Made by a program: the position numbers and the translations under genes
Shown: positions 9,108 through 23,149 of the stretch, piece after piece
Position numbering within the stretch: the first letter of the stretch is position 1
Layout: each line of letters starts with the position of its first letter
The notes under the pieces: generated by a model
What the model saw: the letters and a program-made list of their open reading frames with translations, nothing else
Told to the model about the DNA's origin: nothing
The model's database searches: none
DNA from: Auanema rhodensis
Lineage: Eukaryota > Nematoda > Chromadorea > Rhabditida > Rhabditidae
Direction: 5' to 3'
Length of the DNA: 64,000 nt
Assembly: GCA_964057225.1 (NCBI GenBank)
Contig: OZ059899.1
Location: forward strand, 18,670,501-18,734,500

Positions 9108-11915
9108 TTGAAAAATGATGCATTAGTGTATGTTGAGTTTCCATGTACACTCAACATTGCTTCCAAAAACATTTTGACAAAAATTTTTCCGAAAAATTTC
9201 AAAATAATTTTGCAAAAAGTAGATGTTTTTAGATTTCTTTTTTCAAGGCAAAGACGATGGACAATGTTATTCAACGAAAAAATTAATTCTCCAGGGTGAA
9301 AATCGAGGATGTAAGTGTGAACTTATATCAGTTGATATCTCGGTGCATTTTTAAGCTAGCGCAAATCTGATAACACAGATCGTCGCAGCTTAAAAATCCG
9401 CATCGAATGCACTATACAACATTGAAAAACGCTTAATACAAAAATTAGTTATGATCGTTTGAAAAATGATGCATTAGTGTATGTTGAGTTTCCATGTACA
9501 ATCAACATTGCTTCCAAAAACATTTTGACAAAAATTTTTCCGAAAAATTTCAAAATAATTTCGCAAAAAGTAGATGTTTTTAAATTCCTTTTTTCAAGGC
9601 AAAAACGATGGACAATGTTATTCAACGAAAAAATTAATTCTCCAGGGTGAAAATCGAGGATGTAAGTGTGAACTTATATCAGTTGATATCTCGGTGCATT
9701 TTCAAGCTAGCGCAAATCTGATAACACAGATCGACGCAGCTTTAAAATCCGCATCGAATGCACTAAACAACATTGAGAAACGCTTAATACAAAAATTAGT
9801 TATGATCGTTTGAAAAATGATGCATTAGTGTATGTTGAGTTTCCATGTACACTCAACATTGCTTCCAAAAACATTTTTACAAAAATTTTTCCGAAAAATT
9901 TCGAAACATTTTCGCAAAAAGTAGATGTTTTTAGATTCCTTTTTTCAAGGCAAAGACGATGGACAATGTTATTCAACGAAAAAATTAATTCTGCTGGGTG
10001 AAAATCGAGGATATAAGTGTGAACTTATATCAGTTGATATCTCGGTGCATTTTTAAGCTAGCGCAAATCTGATAACACAGATCGACGCAGCTTAAAAATC
10101 CGCATCGAATGCACTATACAACATTGAGAAACGCTTAATACAAAAATTAGTTATGATCGTTTGAAAAATGATGCATTAGTGTATGTTGAGTTTCCATGTA
10201 CACTCAACATTGCTTCCAAAAACATTTTTACAAAAATTTTTCCGGAAAATTTCAAAATAATTTCGCAAAAAGTAGATGTTTTTAAATTCCTTTTTTCAAG
10301 GCAAAAACGATGGACAATGTTATTCAACGAAAAAATTAATTCTCCAGGGTGAAAATCGAGGATGTAAGTGTGAACTTATATCAGTTGATATCTCGGTGCA
10401 TTTTCAAGCTAGCGCAAATCTGATAACACAGATCGACGCAGCTTAAAAAGCCGCATCGAATGCACTATACAACATTGAGAAACGCTTAATACAAAAATTA
10501 GTTATGATCGTTTGAAAAATGATGCATTAGTGTATGTTGAGTTTCCATGTACACTCAACATTGCTTCCAAAAACATTTTTACAAAAATTTTTCCGAAAAA
10601 TTTCGAAACATTTTCGCAAAAAGTAGATGTTTTTAGATTCCTTTTTTCAAGGCAAAGACGATGGACATTGTTATTCAACGAAAAAATTAATTCTGCAGGG
10701 TGAAAATCGAGGATATAAGTGTGAACTTATATCAGTTGATATCTCGGTGCATTTTTAAGCTAGCGCAAATCTGATAACACAGATCGTCGCAGCTTAAAAA
10801 TCCGCATCGAATGCACTATACAACATTGAGAAACGCTTAATACAAAAATTAGTTATGATCGTTTTAAAAATGATGCATTAGTGTATGTTGAGTTTCCATG
10901 TACAATCAACATTGCTTCCAAAAACATTTTGACAAAAATTTTTCCGAAAAATTTCAAAATAATTTCGCAAAAAGTAGATGTTTTTAAATTCCTTTTTTCA
11001 AGGCAAAAACGATGGACAATGTTATTCAACGAAAAAATTAATTCTCCAGGGTGAAAATCGAGGATGTAAGTGTGAACTTATATCAGTTGATATCTCGGTG
11101 CATTTTCAAGCTAGCGCAAATCTGATAACACAGATCGACGCAGCTTAAAAATCCGCATCGAATGCACTAAACAACATTGAGAAACGCTTAATACAAAAAT
11201 TAGTTATGATCGTTTGAAAAATGATGCATTAGTGTATGTTGAGTTTCCATGTACACTCAACATTGCTTCCAAAAACATTTTTACAAAAATTTTTCCGAAA
11301 AATTTCGAAACATTTTCGCAAAAAGTAGATGTTTTTAGATTCCTTTTTTCAAGGCAAAGACGATGGACAATGTTATTCAACGAAAAAATTAATTCTGCTG
11401 GGTGAAAATCGAGGATATAAGTGTGAACTTATATCAGTTGATATCTCGGTGCATTTTTAAGCTAGCGCAAATCTGATAACACAGATCGACGCAGCTTAAA
11501 AATCCGCATCGAATGCACTATACAACATTGAGAAACGCTTAATACAAAAATTAGTTATGATCGTTTGAAAAATGATGCATTAGTGTATGTTGAGTTTCCA
11601 TGTACACTCAACATTGCTTCCAAAAACATTTTTACAAAAATTTTTCCGGAAAATTTCAAAATAATTTCGCAAAAAGTAGATGTTTTTAAATTCCTTTTTT
11701 CAAGGCAAAAACGATGGACAATGTTATTCAACGAAAAAATTAATTCTCCAGGGTGAAAATCGAGGATGTAAGTGTGAACTTATATCAGTTGATATCTCGG
11801 TGCATTTTTAAGCTAGCGCAAATCTGATAACACAGATCGACGCAGCTTAAAAATCCGCATCGAATGCACTATACAACATTGAGAAACGCTTAATACAAAA
11901 ATTAGTTATGATCGT
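9108..11915 (+). repeat. Four-unit HOR (1404 bp), two copies
   Basis: Units 9108, 9459, 9810, 10161 align with 10512, 10863, 11214, 11565. Position 1 shares GATCGTCGC in the linker although its body is A in the first copy and FS in the second. Position 2 shares GTACAATCAAC and CTAAACAAC. Position 3 shares CATTTTCGC with CTGCTGGG. Position 4 shares CCGGAAAA with CAAAACGATGG. Copy 2 has lost the TTG of the open frame at 10863. The body exchange at position 1 suggests conversion or a crossover inside a unit. Confidence 0.85.
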
Positions 11916-13670
11916 TTGAAAAATGATGCATTAGTGTATGTTGAGTTTCCATGTACACTCAACATTGCTTCCAAAAACATTTTTACAAAAATTTTTCCGA
12001 AAAATTTCGAAACAATTTCGCAAAAAGTAGATGTTTTTAGATTCCTTCTTTCAAGGCAAAGACGATGGACATTGTTATTCAACGAAAAAATTAATTCTGC
12101 AGGGTGAAAATCGAGGATATAAGTGTGAACTTATATCAGTTGATATCTCGGTGCATTTTTAAGCTAGCGCAAATCTGATAACACAGATCGACGCAGCTTA
12201 AAAATCCGCATCGAATGCACTATACAACATTGAGAAACGCTTAATACAAAAATTAGTTATGATCGTTTGAAAAATGATGCATTAGTGTATGTTGAGTTTC
12301 CATGTACACTCAACATTGCTTCCAAAAACATTTTGACAAAAATTTTTCCGAAAAATTTCAAAATAATTTTGCAAAAAGTAGATGTTTTTAGATTCCTTTT
12401 TTCAAGGCAAAGACGATGGACAATGTTATTCAACGAAAAAATTAATTCTCCAGGGTGAAAATCGAGGATGTAAGTGTGAACTTATATCAGTTGATATCTC
12501 GGAGCATTTTTAAGCTAGCGCAAATCTGATAAAACAGATCGACGCAGCTTAAAAATCCGCATCGAATGCACTATACAACATTGAGAAACGCTTAATACAA
12601 AAATTAGTTATGATCGTTTGAAAAATGATGCATTAGTGTATGTTGAGTTTCCATGTACACTCAACATTGCTTCCAAAAACATTTTGACAAAAATTTTTCC
12701 GAAAAATTTCAAAATAATTTTGCAAAAAGTAGATGTTTTTAGATTCCTTTTTTCAAGGCAAAGACGATGGACAATGTTATTCAACGAAAAAATTAATTCT
12801 CCAGGGTGAAAATCGAGGATGTAAGTGTGAACTTATATCAGTTGATATCTCGGTGCATTTTTAAGCTAGCGCAAATCTGATAACACAGATCGACGCAGCT
12901 TAAAAATCCGCATCGAATGCACTAAACAACATTGAGAAACGCTTAATACAAAAATTAGTTATGATCGTTTGAAAAATGATGCATTAGTGTATGTTGAGTT
13001 TCCATGTACACTCAACATTGCTTCCAAAAACATTTTTACAAAAATTTTTCCGAAAAATTTCGAAACAATTTCGCAAAAAGTAGATGTTTTTAGATTCCCT
13101 CTTTCAAGGCAAAGACGATGGACATTGTTATTCAACGAAAAAATTAATTCTGCAGGGTGAAAATCGAGGATATAAGTGTGAACTTATATCAGTTGATATC
13201 TCGGTGCATTTTTAAGCTAGCGCAAATCTGATAACACAGATCGACGCAGCTTAAAAATCCGCATCGAATGCACTAAACAACATTGAGAAACGCTTAATAC
13301 AAAAATTAGTTATGATCGTTTGAAAAATGATGCATTAGTGTATGTTGAGTTTCCATGTACACTCAACATTGCTTCCAAAAACATTTTTACAAAAATTTTT
13401 CCGAAAAATTTCGAAACAATTTCGCAAAAAGTAGATGTTTTTAGATTCCCTCTTTCAAGGCAAAGACGATGGACATTGTTATTCAACGAAAAAATTAATT
13501 CTGCAGGGTGAAAATCGAGGATATAAGTGTGAACTTATATCAGTTGATATCTCGGTGCATTTTTAAGCTAGCGCAAATCTGATAACACAGATCGACGCAG
13601 CTTAAAAATCCGCATCGAATGCACTAAACAACATTGAGAAACGCTTAATACAAAAATTAGTTATGATCGT
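11916..13670 (+). repeat. Mixed units ending in a twin with CCCTCTTTC
   Basis: A B unit (11916, CCTTCTTTC) is followed by two A units (12267 with private CGGAGCATTT, and 12618). Units at 12969 and 13320 are twins sharing ATTCCCTCTTTC and CTAAACAAC. The CTCTTTC form seems derived from the CTTCTTTC form of the 11916 unit. Confidence 0.82.
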
Positions 13671-14190
13671 TTGAAAAATGATGCATTAGTGTATGTTGAG
13701 TTTCCATGTACACTCAACATTGCTTCCAAAAACATTTTTACAAAAATTTTTCCGGAAAATTTCGAAACAATTTCGCAAAAAGTAGATGTTTTTAGATTCC
13801 TTTTTTCAAGGCAAAGACGATGGACAATGTTATTCAACGAAAAAATTAATTCTGCAGGGTGAAAATCGAGGATATAAGTGTGAACTTATATCAGTTGATA
13901 TCTCGGTGCATTTTTAAGCTAGCGCAAATCTGATAACACAGATCGACGCAGCTTAAAAAGCCGCATCGAATGCACTATACAACATTGAGAAACGCTTAAT
14001 ACAAAAATTAGTTATGATCGTTTGAAAAATGATGCATTAGTGTATGTTGAGTTTCCATGTACACTCAACATTGCTTCCAAAAACATTTTTACAAAAATTT
14101 TTCCGAAAAATTTCGAAACATTTTCGCAAAAAGTAGATGTTTTTAGATTCCTTTTTTCAAGGCAAAGACGATGGACATTGTTATTCAACG

Positions 14191-14197
14191 AAAAAAA
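14191..14197 (+). other. A7 run: one-base insertion relative to A6
   Basis: Other units read CG then six A then TTAATT; here there are seven A. It makes the unit 352 bp, breaks the open frame, and shifts the register of all later units by one. Homopolymer slippage is the simplest cause; a sequencing homopolymer error is the alternative, weakened by its recurrence at 15596. Confidence 0.85.
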
Positions 14198-15595
14198 TTA
14201 ATTCTGCAGGGTGAAAATCGAGGATATAAGTGTGAACTTATATCAGTTGATATCTCGGTGCATTTTTAAGCTAGCGCAAATCTGATAACACAGATCGACG
14301 CAGCTTAAAAATCCGCATCGAATGCACTATAGAACATTGAGAAACGCTTAATACAAAAATTAGTTATGATCGTTTGAAAAATGATGCATTAGTGTATGTT
14401 GAGTTTCCATGTACACTCAACATTGCTTCCAAAAACATTTTGACAAAAATTTTTCCGAAAAATTTCAAAATAATTTCGCAAAAAGTAGATGTTTTTAAAT
14501 TCCTTTTTTCAAGGCAAAAACGATGGACAATGTTATTCAACGAAAAAATTAATTCTCCAGGGTGAAAATCGAGGATGTAAGTGTGAACTTATATCAGTTG
14601 ATATCTCGGTGCATTTTCAAGCTAGCGCAAATCTGATAACACAGATCGACGCAGCTTAAAAATCCGCATCGAATGCACTATACAACATTGAGAAACGCTT
14701 AATACAAAAATTAGTTATGATCGTTTGAAAAATGATGCATTAGTGTATGTTGAGTTTCCATGTACACTCAACATTGCTTCCAAAAACATTTTTACAAAAA
14801 TTTTTCCGAAAAATTTCGAAACAATTTCGCAAAAAGTAGATGTTTTTAGATTCCTTTTTTCAAGGCAAAGACGATGGACAATGTTATTCAACGAACAAAT
14901 TAATTCTCCAGGGTGAAAATCGAGGATATAAGTGTGAACTTATATCAGTTGATATCTCGGTGCATTTTTAAGCTAGCGCAAATCTGATAACACAGATCGA
15001 CGCAGCTTAAAAATCCGCATCGAATGCACTATACAACATTGAGAAACGCTTAATACAAAAATTAGTTATGATCGTTTGAAAAATGATGCATTAGTGTATG
15101 TTGAGTTTCCATGTACACTCAACATTGCTTCCAAAAACATTTTTACAAAAATTTTTCCGGAAAATTTCGAAACAATTTCGCAAAAAGTAGATGTTTTTAG
15201 ATTCCTTTTTTCAAGGCAAAGACGATGGACAATGTTATTCAACGAAAAAATTAATTCTGCAGGGTGAAAATCGAGGATATAAGTGTGAACTTATATCAGT
15301 TGATATCTCGGTGCATTTTTAAGCTAGCGCAAATCTGATAACACAGATCGACGCAGCTTAAAAAGCCGCATCGAATGCACTATACAACATTGAGAAACGC
15401 TTAATACAAAAATTAGTTATGATCGTTTGAAAAATGATGCATTAGTGTATGTTGAGTTTCCATGTACACTCAACATTGCTTCCAAAAACATTTTTACAAA
15501 AATTTTTCCGAAAAATTTCGAAACATTTTCGCAAAAAGTAGATGTTTTTAGATTCCTTTTTTCAAGGCAAAGACGATGGACATTGTTATTCAACG

Positions 15596-15602
15596 AAAAA
15601 AA
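15596..15602 (+). other. Second copy of the A7 insertion
   Basis: The same extra A lies exactly one 1405-bp HOR unit downstream of the first, in a unit with the same other markers (CATTTTCGC, CTATAGAAC). It was therefore most likely copied with the block, not gained twice. Confidence 0.85.
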
Positions 15603-16831
15603 TTAATTCTGCAGGGTGAAAATCGAGGATATAAGTGTGAACTTATATCAGTTGATATCTCGGTGCATTTTTAAGCTAGCGCAAATCTGATAACACAGAT
15701 CGACGCAGCTTAAAAATCCGCATCGAATGCACTATAGAACATTGAGAAACGCTTAATACAAAAATTAGTTATGATCGTTTGAAAAATGATGCATTAGTGT
15801 ATGTTGAGTTTCCATGTACACTCAACATTGCTTCCAAAAACATTTTGACAAAAATTTTTCCGAAAAATTTCAAAATAATTTCGCAAAAAGTAGATGTTTT
15901 TAAATTCCTTTTTTCAAGGCAAAAACGATGGACAATGTTATTCAACGAAAAAATTAATTCTCCAGGGTGAAAATCGAGGATGTAAGTGTGAACTTATATC
16001 AGTTGATATCTCGGTGCATTTTCAAGCTAGCGCAAATCTGATAACACAGATCGACGCAGCTTAAAAATCCGCATCGAATGCACTATACAACATTGAGAAA
16101 CGCTTAATACAAAAATTAGTTATGATCGTTTGAAAAATGATGCATTAGTGTATGTTGAGTTTCCATGTACACTCAACATTGCTTCCAAAAACATTTTTAC
16201 AAAAATTTTTCCGAAAAATTTCGAAACAATTTCGCAAAAAGTAGATGTTTTTAGATTCCTTTTTTCAAGGCAAAGACGATGGACAATGTTATTCAACGAA
16301 CAAATTAATTCTCCAGGGTGAAAATCGAGGATATAAGTGTGAACTTATATCAGTTGATATCTCGGTGCATTTTTAAGCTAGCGCAAATCTGATAACACAG
16401 ATCGACGCAGCTTAAAAATCCGCATCGAATGCACTATACAACATTGAGAAACGCTTAATACAAAAATTAGTTATGATCGTTTGAAAAATGATGCATTAGT
16501 GTATGTTGAGTTTCCATGTACACTCAACATTGCTTCCAAAAACATTTTTACAAAAATTTTTCCGGAAAATTTCGAAACAATTTCGCAAAAAGTAGATGTT
16601 TTTAGATTCCTTTTTTCAAGGCAAAGACGATGGACAATGTTATTCAACGAAAAAATTAATTCTGCAGGGTGAAAATCGAGGATATAAGTGTGAACTTATA
16701 TCAGTTGATATCTCGGTGCATTTTTAAGCTAGCGCAAATCTGATAACACAGATCGACGCAGCTTAAAAAGCCGCATCGAATGCACTATACAACATTGAGA
16801 AACGCTTAATACAAAAATTAGTTATGATCGT

Positions 16832-19800
16832 TTGAAAAATGATGCATTAGTGTATGTTGAGTTTCCATGTACACTCAACATTGCTTCCAAAAACATTTTT
16901 ACAAAAATTTTTCCGAAAAATTTCGAAACATTTTCGCAAAAAGTAGATGTTTTTAGATTCCTTTTTTCAAGGCAAAGACGATGGACATTGTTATTCAACG
17001 AAAAAATTAATTCTGCAGGGTGAAAATCGAGGATATAAGTGTGAACTTATATCAGTTGATATCTCGGTGCATTTTTAAGCTAGCGCAAATCTGATAACAC
17101 AGATCGTCGCAGCTTAAAAATCCGCATCGAATGCACTATACAACATTGAGAAACGCTTAATACAAAAATTAGTTATGATCGTTTGAAAAATGATGCATTA
17201 GTGTATGTTGAGTTTCCATGTACACTCAACATTGCTTCCAAAAACATTTTGACAAAAATTTTTCCGAAAAATTTCAAAATAGTTTCGCAAAAAGTAGATG
17301 TTTTTAAATTCCTTTTTTCAAGGCAAAAACGATGGACAATGTTATTCAACGAAAAAATTAATTCTCCAGGGTGAAAATCGAGGATGTAAGTGTGAACTTA
17401 TATCAGTTGATATCTCGGTGCATTTTCAAGCTAGCGCAAATCTGATAACACAGATCGACGCAGCTTAAAAATCCGCATCGAATGCACTAAACAACATTGA
17501 GAAACGCTTAATACAAAAATTAGTTATGATCGTTTGAAAAATGATGCATTAGTGTATGTTGAGTTTCCATGTACACTCAACATTGCTTCCAAAAACATTT
17601 TGACAAAAATTTTTCCGAAAAATTTCAAAATAATTTTGCAAAAAGTAGATGTTTTTAGATTCCTTTTTTCAAGGCAAAGACGATGGACAATGTTATTCAA
17701 CGAAAAAATTAATTCTCCAGGGTGAAAATCGAGGATGTAAGTGTGAACTTATATCAGTTGATATCTCGGTGCATTTTTAAGCTAGCGCAAATCTGATAAA
17801 ACAGATCGACGCAGCTTAAAAATCCGCATCGAATGCACTATACAACATTGAGAAACGCTTAATACAAAAATTAGTTATGATCGTTTGAAAAATGATGCAT
17901 TAGTGTATGTTGAGTTTCCATGTACACTCAACATTGCTTCCAAAAACATTTTGACAAAAATTTTTCCGAAAAATTTCAAAATAATTTTGCAAAAAGTAGA
18001 TGTTTTTAGATTCCTTTTTTCAAGGCAAAGACGATGGACAATGTTATTCAACGAAAAAATTAATTCTCCAGGGTGAAAATCGAGGATGTAAGTGTGAACT
18101 TATATCAGTTGATATCTCGGTGCATTTTTAAGCTAGCGCAAATCTGATAACACAGATCGACGCAGCTTAAAAATCCGCATCGAATGCACTAAACAACATT
18201 GAGAAACGCTTAATACAAAAATTAGTTATGATCGTTTGAAAAATGATGCATTAGTGTATGTTGAGTTTCCATGTACACTTAACATTGCTTCCAAAAACAT
18301 TTTTACAAAAATTTTTCCGGAAAATTTCGAAACAATTTCGCAAAAAGTAGATGTTTTTAGATTCCTTTTTTCAAGGCAAAGACGATGGACAATGTTATTC
18401 AACGAAAAAATTAATTCTGCAGGGTGAAAATCGAGGATATAAGTGTGAACTTATATCAGTTGATATCTCGGTGCATTTTTAAGCTAGCGCAAATCTGATA
18501 AAACAGATCGACGCAGCTTAAAAATCCGCATCGAATGCACTATACAACATTGAGAAACGCTTAATACAAAAATTAGTTATGATCGTTTGAAAAATGATGC
18601 ATTAGTGTATGTTGAGTTTCCATGTACACTCAACATTGCTTCCAAAAACATTTTTACAAAAATTTTTCCGAAAAATTTCGAAACATTTTCGCAAAAAGTA
18701 GATGTTTTTAGATTCCTTTTTTCAAGGCAAAGACGATGGACATTGTTATTCAACGAAAAAATTAATTCTGCAGGGTGAAAATCGAGGATATAAGTGTGAA
18801 CTTATATCAGTTGATATCTCGGTGCATTTTTAAGCTAGCGCAAATCTGATAACACAGATCGTCGCAGCTTAAAAATCCGCATCGAATGCACTATACAACA
18901 TTGAGAAACGCTTAATACAAAAATTAGTTATGATCGTTTGAAAAATGATGCATTAGTGTATGTTGAGTTTCCATGTACACTCAACATTGCTTCCAAAAAC
19001 ATTTTGACAAAAATTTTTCCGAAAAATTTCAAAATAATTTCGCAAAAAGTAGATGTTTTTAAATTCCTTTTTTCAAGGCAAAAACGATGGACAATGTTAT
19101 TCAACGAAAAAATTAATTCTCCAGGGTGAAAATCGAGGATGTAAGTGTGAACTTATATCAGTTGATATCTCGGTGCATTTTCAAGCTAGCGCAAATCTGA
19201 TAACACAGATCGACGCAGCTTAAAAATCCGCATCGAATGCACTAAACAACATTGAGAAACGCTTAATACAAAAATTAGTTATGATCGTTTGAAAAATGAT
19301 GCATTAGTGTATGTTGAGTTTCCATGTACACTCAACATTGCTTCCAAAAACATTTTGACAAAAATTTTTCCGAAAAATTTCAAAATAATTTTGCAAAAAG
19401 TAGATGTTTTTAGATTCCTTTTTTCAAGGCAAAGACGATGGACAATGTTATTCAACGAAAAAATTAATTCTCCAGGGTGAAAATCGAGGATGTAAGTGTG
19501 AACTTATATCAGTTGATATCTCGGTGCATTTTTAAGCTAGCGCAAATCTGATAAAACAGATCGACGCAGCTTAAAAATCCGCATCGAATGCACTATACAA
19601 CATTGAGAAACGCTTAATACAAAAATTAGTTATGATCGTTTGAAAAATGATGCATTAGTGTATGTTGAGTTTCCATGTACACTCAACATTGCTTCCAAAA
19701 ACATTTTGACAAAAATTTTTCCGAAAAATTTCAAAATAATTTTGCAAAAAGTAGATGTTTTTAGATTCCTTTTTTCAAGGCAAAGACGATGGACAATGTT

Positions 19801-20341
19801 ATTCAACGAAAAAATTAATTCTCCAGGGTGAAAATCGAGGATGTAAGTGTGAACTTATATCAGTTGATATCTCGGTGCATTTTTAAGCTAGCGCAAATCT
19901 GATAACACAGATCGACGCAGCTTAAAAATCCGCATCGAATGCACTAAACAACATTGAGAAACGCTTAATACAAAAATTAGTTATGATCGTTTGAAAAATG
20001 ATGCATTAGTGTATGTTGAGTTTCCATGTACACTTAACATTGCTTCCAAAAACATTTTTACAAAAATTTTTCCGGAAAATTTCGAAACAATTTCGCAAAA
20101 AGTAGATGTTTTTAGATTCCTTTTTTCAAGGCAAAGACGATGGACAATGTTATTCAACGAAAAAATTAATTCTGCAGGGTGAAAATCGAGGATATAAGTG
20201 TGAACTTATATCAGTTGATATCTCGGTGCATTTTTAAGCTAGCGCAAATCTGATAACACAGATCGACGCAGCTTAAAAAGCCGCATCGAATGCACTATAC
20301 AACATTGAGAAACGCTTAATACAAAAATTAGTTATGATCGT
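16832..20341 (+). repeat. Five-unit HOR (1755 bp), two copies
   Basis: Units 16832, 17183, 17534, 17885, 18236 match 18587, 18938, 19289, 19640, 19991. Markers in order: FS with GATCGTCGC; C with TTTTCAAGC and CTAAACAAC; A with ATAAAACAG; A with CTAAACAAC; D with ACACTTAAC. Differences seen: AATAGTTTCG in 17183 only, and a linker switch in the last unit (ATAAAACAG near 18499 against ATAACACAG plus AAAAAGCCG in the second copy). Confidence 0.92.
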
Positions 20342-22798
20342 TTGAAAAATAATGCATTAGTGTATGTTGAGTTTCCATGTACACTCAACATTGCTTCCAA
20401 AAACATTTTTACAAAAATTTTTCCGAAAAATTTCGGAACATTTTCGCAAAAAGTAGATGTTTTTAGATTCCTTTTTTCAAGGCAAAGACGATGGACATTG
20501 TTATTCAACGGAAAAATTAATTCTGCAGGGTGAAAATCGAGGATATAAGTGTGAACTTATATCAGTTGATATCTCGGTGCATTTTTAAGCTAGCGCAAAT
20601 CTGATAACACAGATCGACGCAGCTTAAAAATCCGCATCGAATGCACTATACAACATTGAGAAACGCTTAATACAAAAATTAGTTATGATCGTTTGAAAAA
20701 TGATGCATTAGTGTATGTTGAGTTTCCATGTACACTCAACATTGCTTCCAAAAACATTTTGACAAAAATTTTTCCGAAAAATTTCAAAATAATTTCGCAA
20801 AAAGTAGATGTTTTTAAATTCCTTTTTTCAAGGCAAAAACGATGGACAATGTTATTCAACGAAAAAATTAATTCTCCAGGGTGAAAATCGAGGATGTAAG
20901 TGTGAACTTATATCAGTTGATATCTCGGTGCATTTTCAAGCTAGCGCAAATCTGATAACACAGATCGACGCAGCTTAAAAAGCCGCATCGAATGCACTAT
21001 ACAACATTGAGAAACGCTTAATACGAAAATTAGTTATGATCGTTTGAAAAATGATGCATTAGTGTATGTTGAGTTTCCATGTACACTCAACATTGCTTCC
21101 AAAAACATTTTTACAAAAATTTTTCCGAAAAATTTCGAAACATTTTCGCAAAAAGTAGATGTTTTTAGATTCCTTTTTTCAAGGCAAAGACGATGGACAA
21201 TGTTATTCAATGAAAAAATTAATTCTGCAGGGTGAAAATCGAGGATATAAGTGTGAACTTATATCAGTTGATATCTCGGTGCATTTTTAAGCTAGCGCAA
21301 ATCTGATAACACAGATCGTCGCAGCTTAAAAATCCGCATCGAATGCACTATACAACATTGAGAAACGCTTAATACAAAAATTAGTTATGATCGTTTGAAA
21401 AATGATGCATTAGTGTATGTTGAGTTTCCATGTACACTCAACATTGCTTCCAAAAACATTTTGACAAAAATTTTTCCGAAAAATTTCAAAATAATTTCGC
21501 AAAAAGTAGATGTTTTTAAATTCCTTTTTTCAAGGCAAAAACGATGGACAATGTTATTCAACGAAAAAATTAATTCTCCAGGGTGAAAATCGAGGATGTA
21601 AGTGTGAACTTATATCAGTTGATATCTCGGTGCATTTTTAAGCTAGCGCAAATCTGATAACACAGATCGACGCAGCTTAAAAATCCGCATCGAATGCACT
21701 AAACAACATTGAGAAACGCTTAATACAAAAATTAGTTATGATCGTTTGAAAAATGATGCATTAGTGTATGTTGAGTTTCCATGTACACTCAACATTGCTT
21801 CCAAAAACATTTTGACAAAAATTTTTCCGAAAAATTTCAGAATAATTTTGCAAAAAGTAGATGTTTTTAGATTCCTTTTTTCAAGGCAAAGACGATGGAC
21901 AATGTTATTCAACGAAAAAATTAATTCTCCAGGGTGAAAATCGAGGATGTAAGTGTGAACTTATATCAGTTGATATCTCGGTGCATTTTTAAGCTAGCGC
22001 AAATCTGATAACACAGATCGACGCAGCTTAAAAATCCGCATCGAATGCACTAAACAACATTGAGAAACGCTTAATACAAAAATTAGTTATGATCGTTTGA
22101 AAAATGATGCATTAGTGTATGTTGAGTTTCCATGTACACTCAACATTGCTTCCAAAAACATTTTTACAAAAATTTTTCCGGAAAATTTCGAAACAATTTC
22201 GCAAAAAGTAGATGTTTTTAGATTCCTTTTTTCAAGGCAAAGACGATGGACAATGTTATTCAACGAAAAAATTAATTCTGCAGGGTGAAAATCGAGGATA
22301 TAAGTGTGAACTTATATCAGTTGATATCTCGGTGCATTTTTAAGCTAGCGCAAATCTGATAACACAGATCGACGCAGCTTAAAAAGCCGCATCGAATGCA
22401 CTATACAACATTGAGAAACGCTTAATACAAAAATTAGTTATGATCGTTTGAAAAATGATGCATTAGTGTATGTTGAGTTTCCATGTACACTCAACATTGC
22501 TTCCAAAAACATTTTGACAAAAATTTTTCCGAAAAATTTCAAAATAATTTCGCAAAAAGTAGATGTTTTTAAATTCCTTTTTTCAAGGCAAAAACGATGG
22601 ACAATGTTATTCAACGAAAAAATTAATTCTCCAGGGTGAAAATCGAGGATGTAAGTGTGAACTTATATCAGTTGATATCTCGGTGCATTTTCAAGCTAGC
22701 GCAAATCTGATAACACAGATCGACGCAGCTTAAAAATCCGCATCGAATGCACTATACAACATTGAGAAACGCTTAATACAAAAATTAGTTATGATCGT
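19289..22798 (+). repeat. Ten-unit block (3510 bp), copy 1 of 3
   Basis: Ten units from the A unit at 19289 to the C unit at 22448. Markers in order include ATAAAACAG, CTAAACAAC, ACACTTAAC, TTTCGGAACATTTTCG with CAACGGAAAA (20342), AATACGAAAAT (near 21022), TTCAATGAAAA (near 21207) with GATCGTCGC, and TTTCAGAATAATT (near 21838). The same series occurs from 23150 and from 29468. It overlaps the end of the five-unit HOR, showing nested homogenisation. Confidence 0.93.
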
Positions 22799-23149
22799 TT
22801 GAAAAATGATGCATTAGTGTATGTTGAGTTTCCATGTACACTCAACATTGCTTCCAAAAACATTTTGACAAAAATTTTTCCGAAAAATTTCAAAATAATT
22901 TTGCAAAAAGTAGATGTTTTTAGATTCCTTTTTTCAAGGCAAAGACGATGGACAATGTTATTCAACGAAAAAATTAATTCTCCAGGGTGAAAATCGAGGA
23001 TGTAAGTGTGAACTTATATCAGTTGATATCTCGGTGCATTTTTAAGCTAGCGCAAATCTGATAAAACAGATCGACGCAGCTTAAAAATCCGCATCGAATG
23101 CACTATACAACATTGAGAAACGCTTAATACAAAAATTAGTTATGATCGT
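22799..23149 (+). repeat. Single A unit between block copies 1 and 2
   Basis: This A unit with ATAAAACAG in its linker resembles the first unit of the ten-unit block that follows it. It is probably an extra duplicate of that unit, making three A units with ATAAAACAG-like context in a row around 22799-23500. Confidence 0.75.

Larger units (their letters stand above)
13671..16480 (+). repeat. Four-unit HOR of 1405 bp, two copies, with shared A-run insertion
   Basis: Units 13671, 14022, 14374, 14725 match 15076, 15427, 15779, 16130. The order is D with AAAAAGCCG linker, FS with an extra A and CTATAGAAC, C with TTTTCAAGC, then a unit with GAACAAATT. All private markers recur in both copies. The unit at 16481 repeats position 1 again, so the crossover probably lay in or after it. 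Confidence 0.93.

Noticed and set aside
9574-9813. A 79-codon ATG frame in a different phase
   Set aside because: It exists only because this one unit carries TTTTCAAGC and GCTTTAAAATCC, which remove stops found in that phase elsewhere. No other unit supports it.
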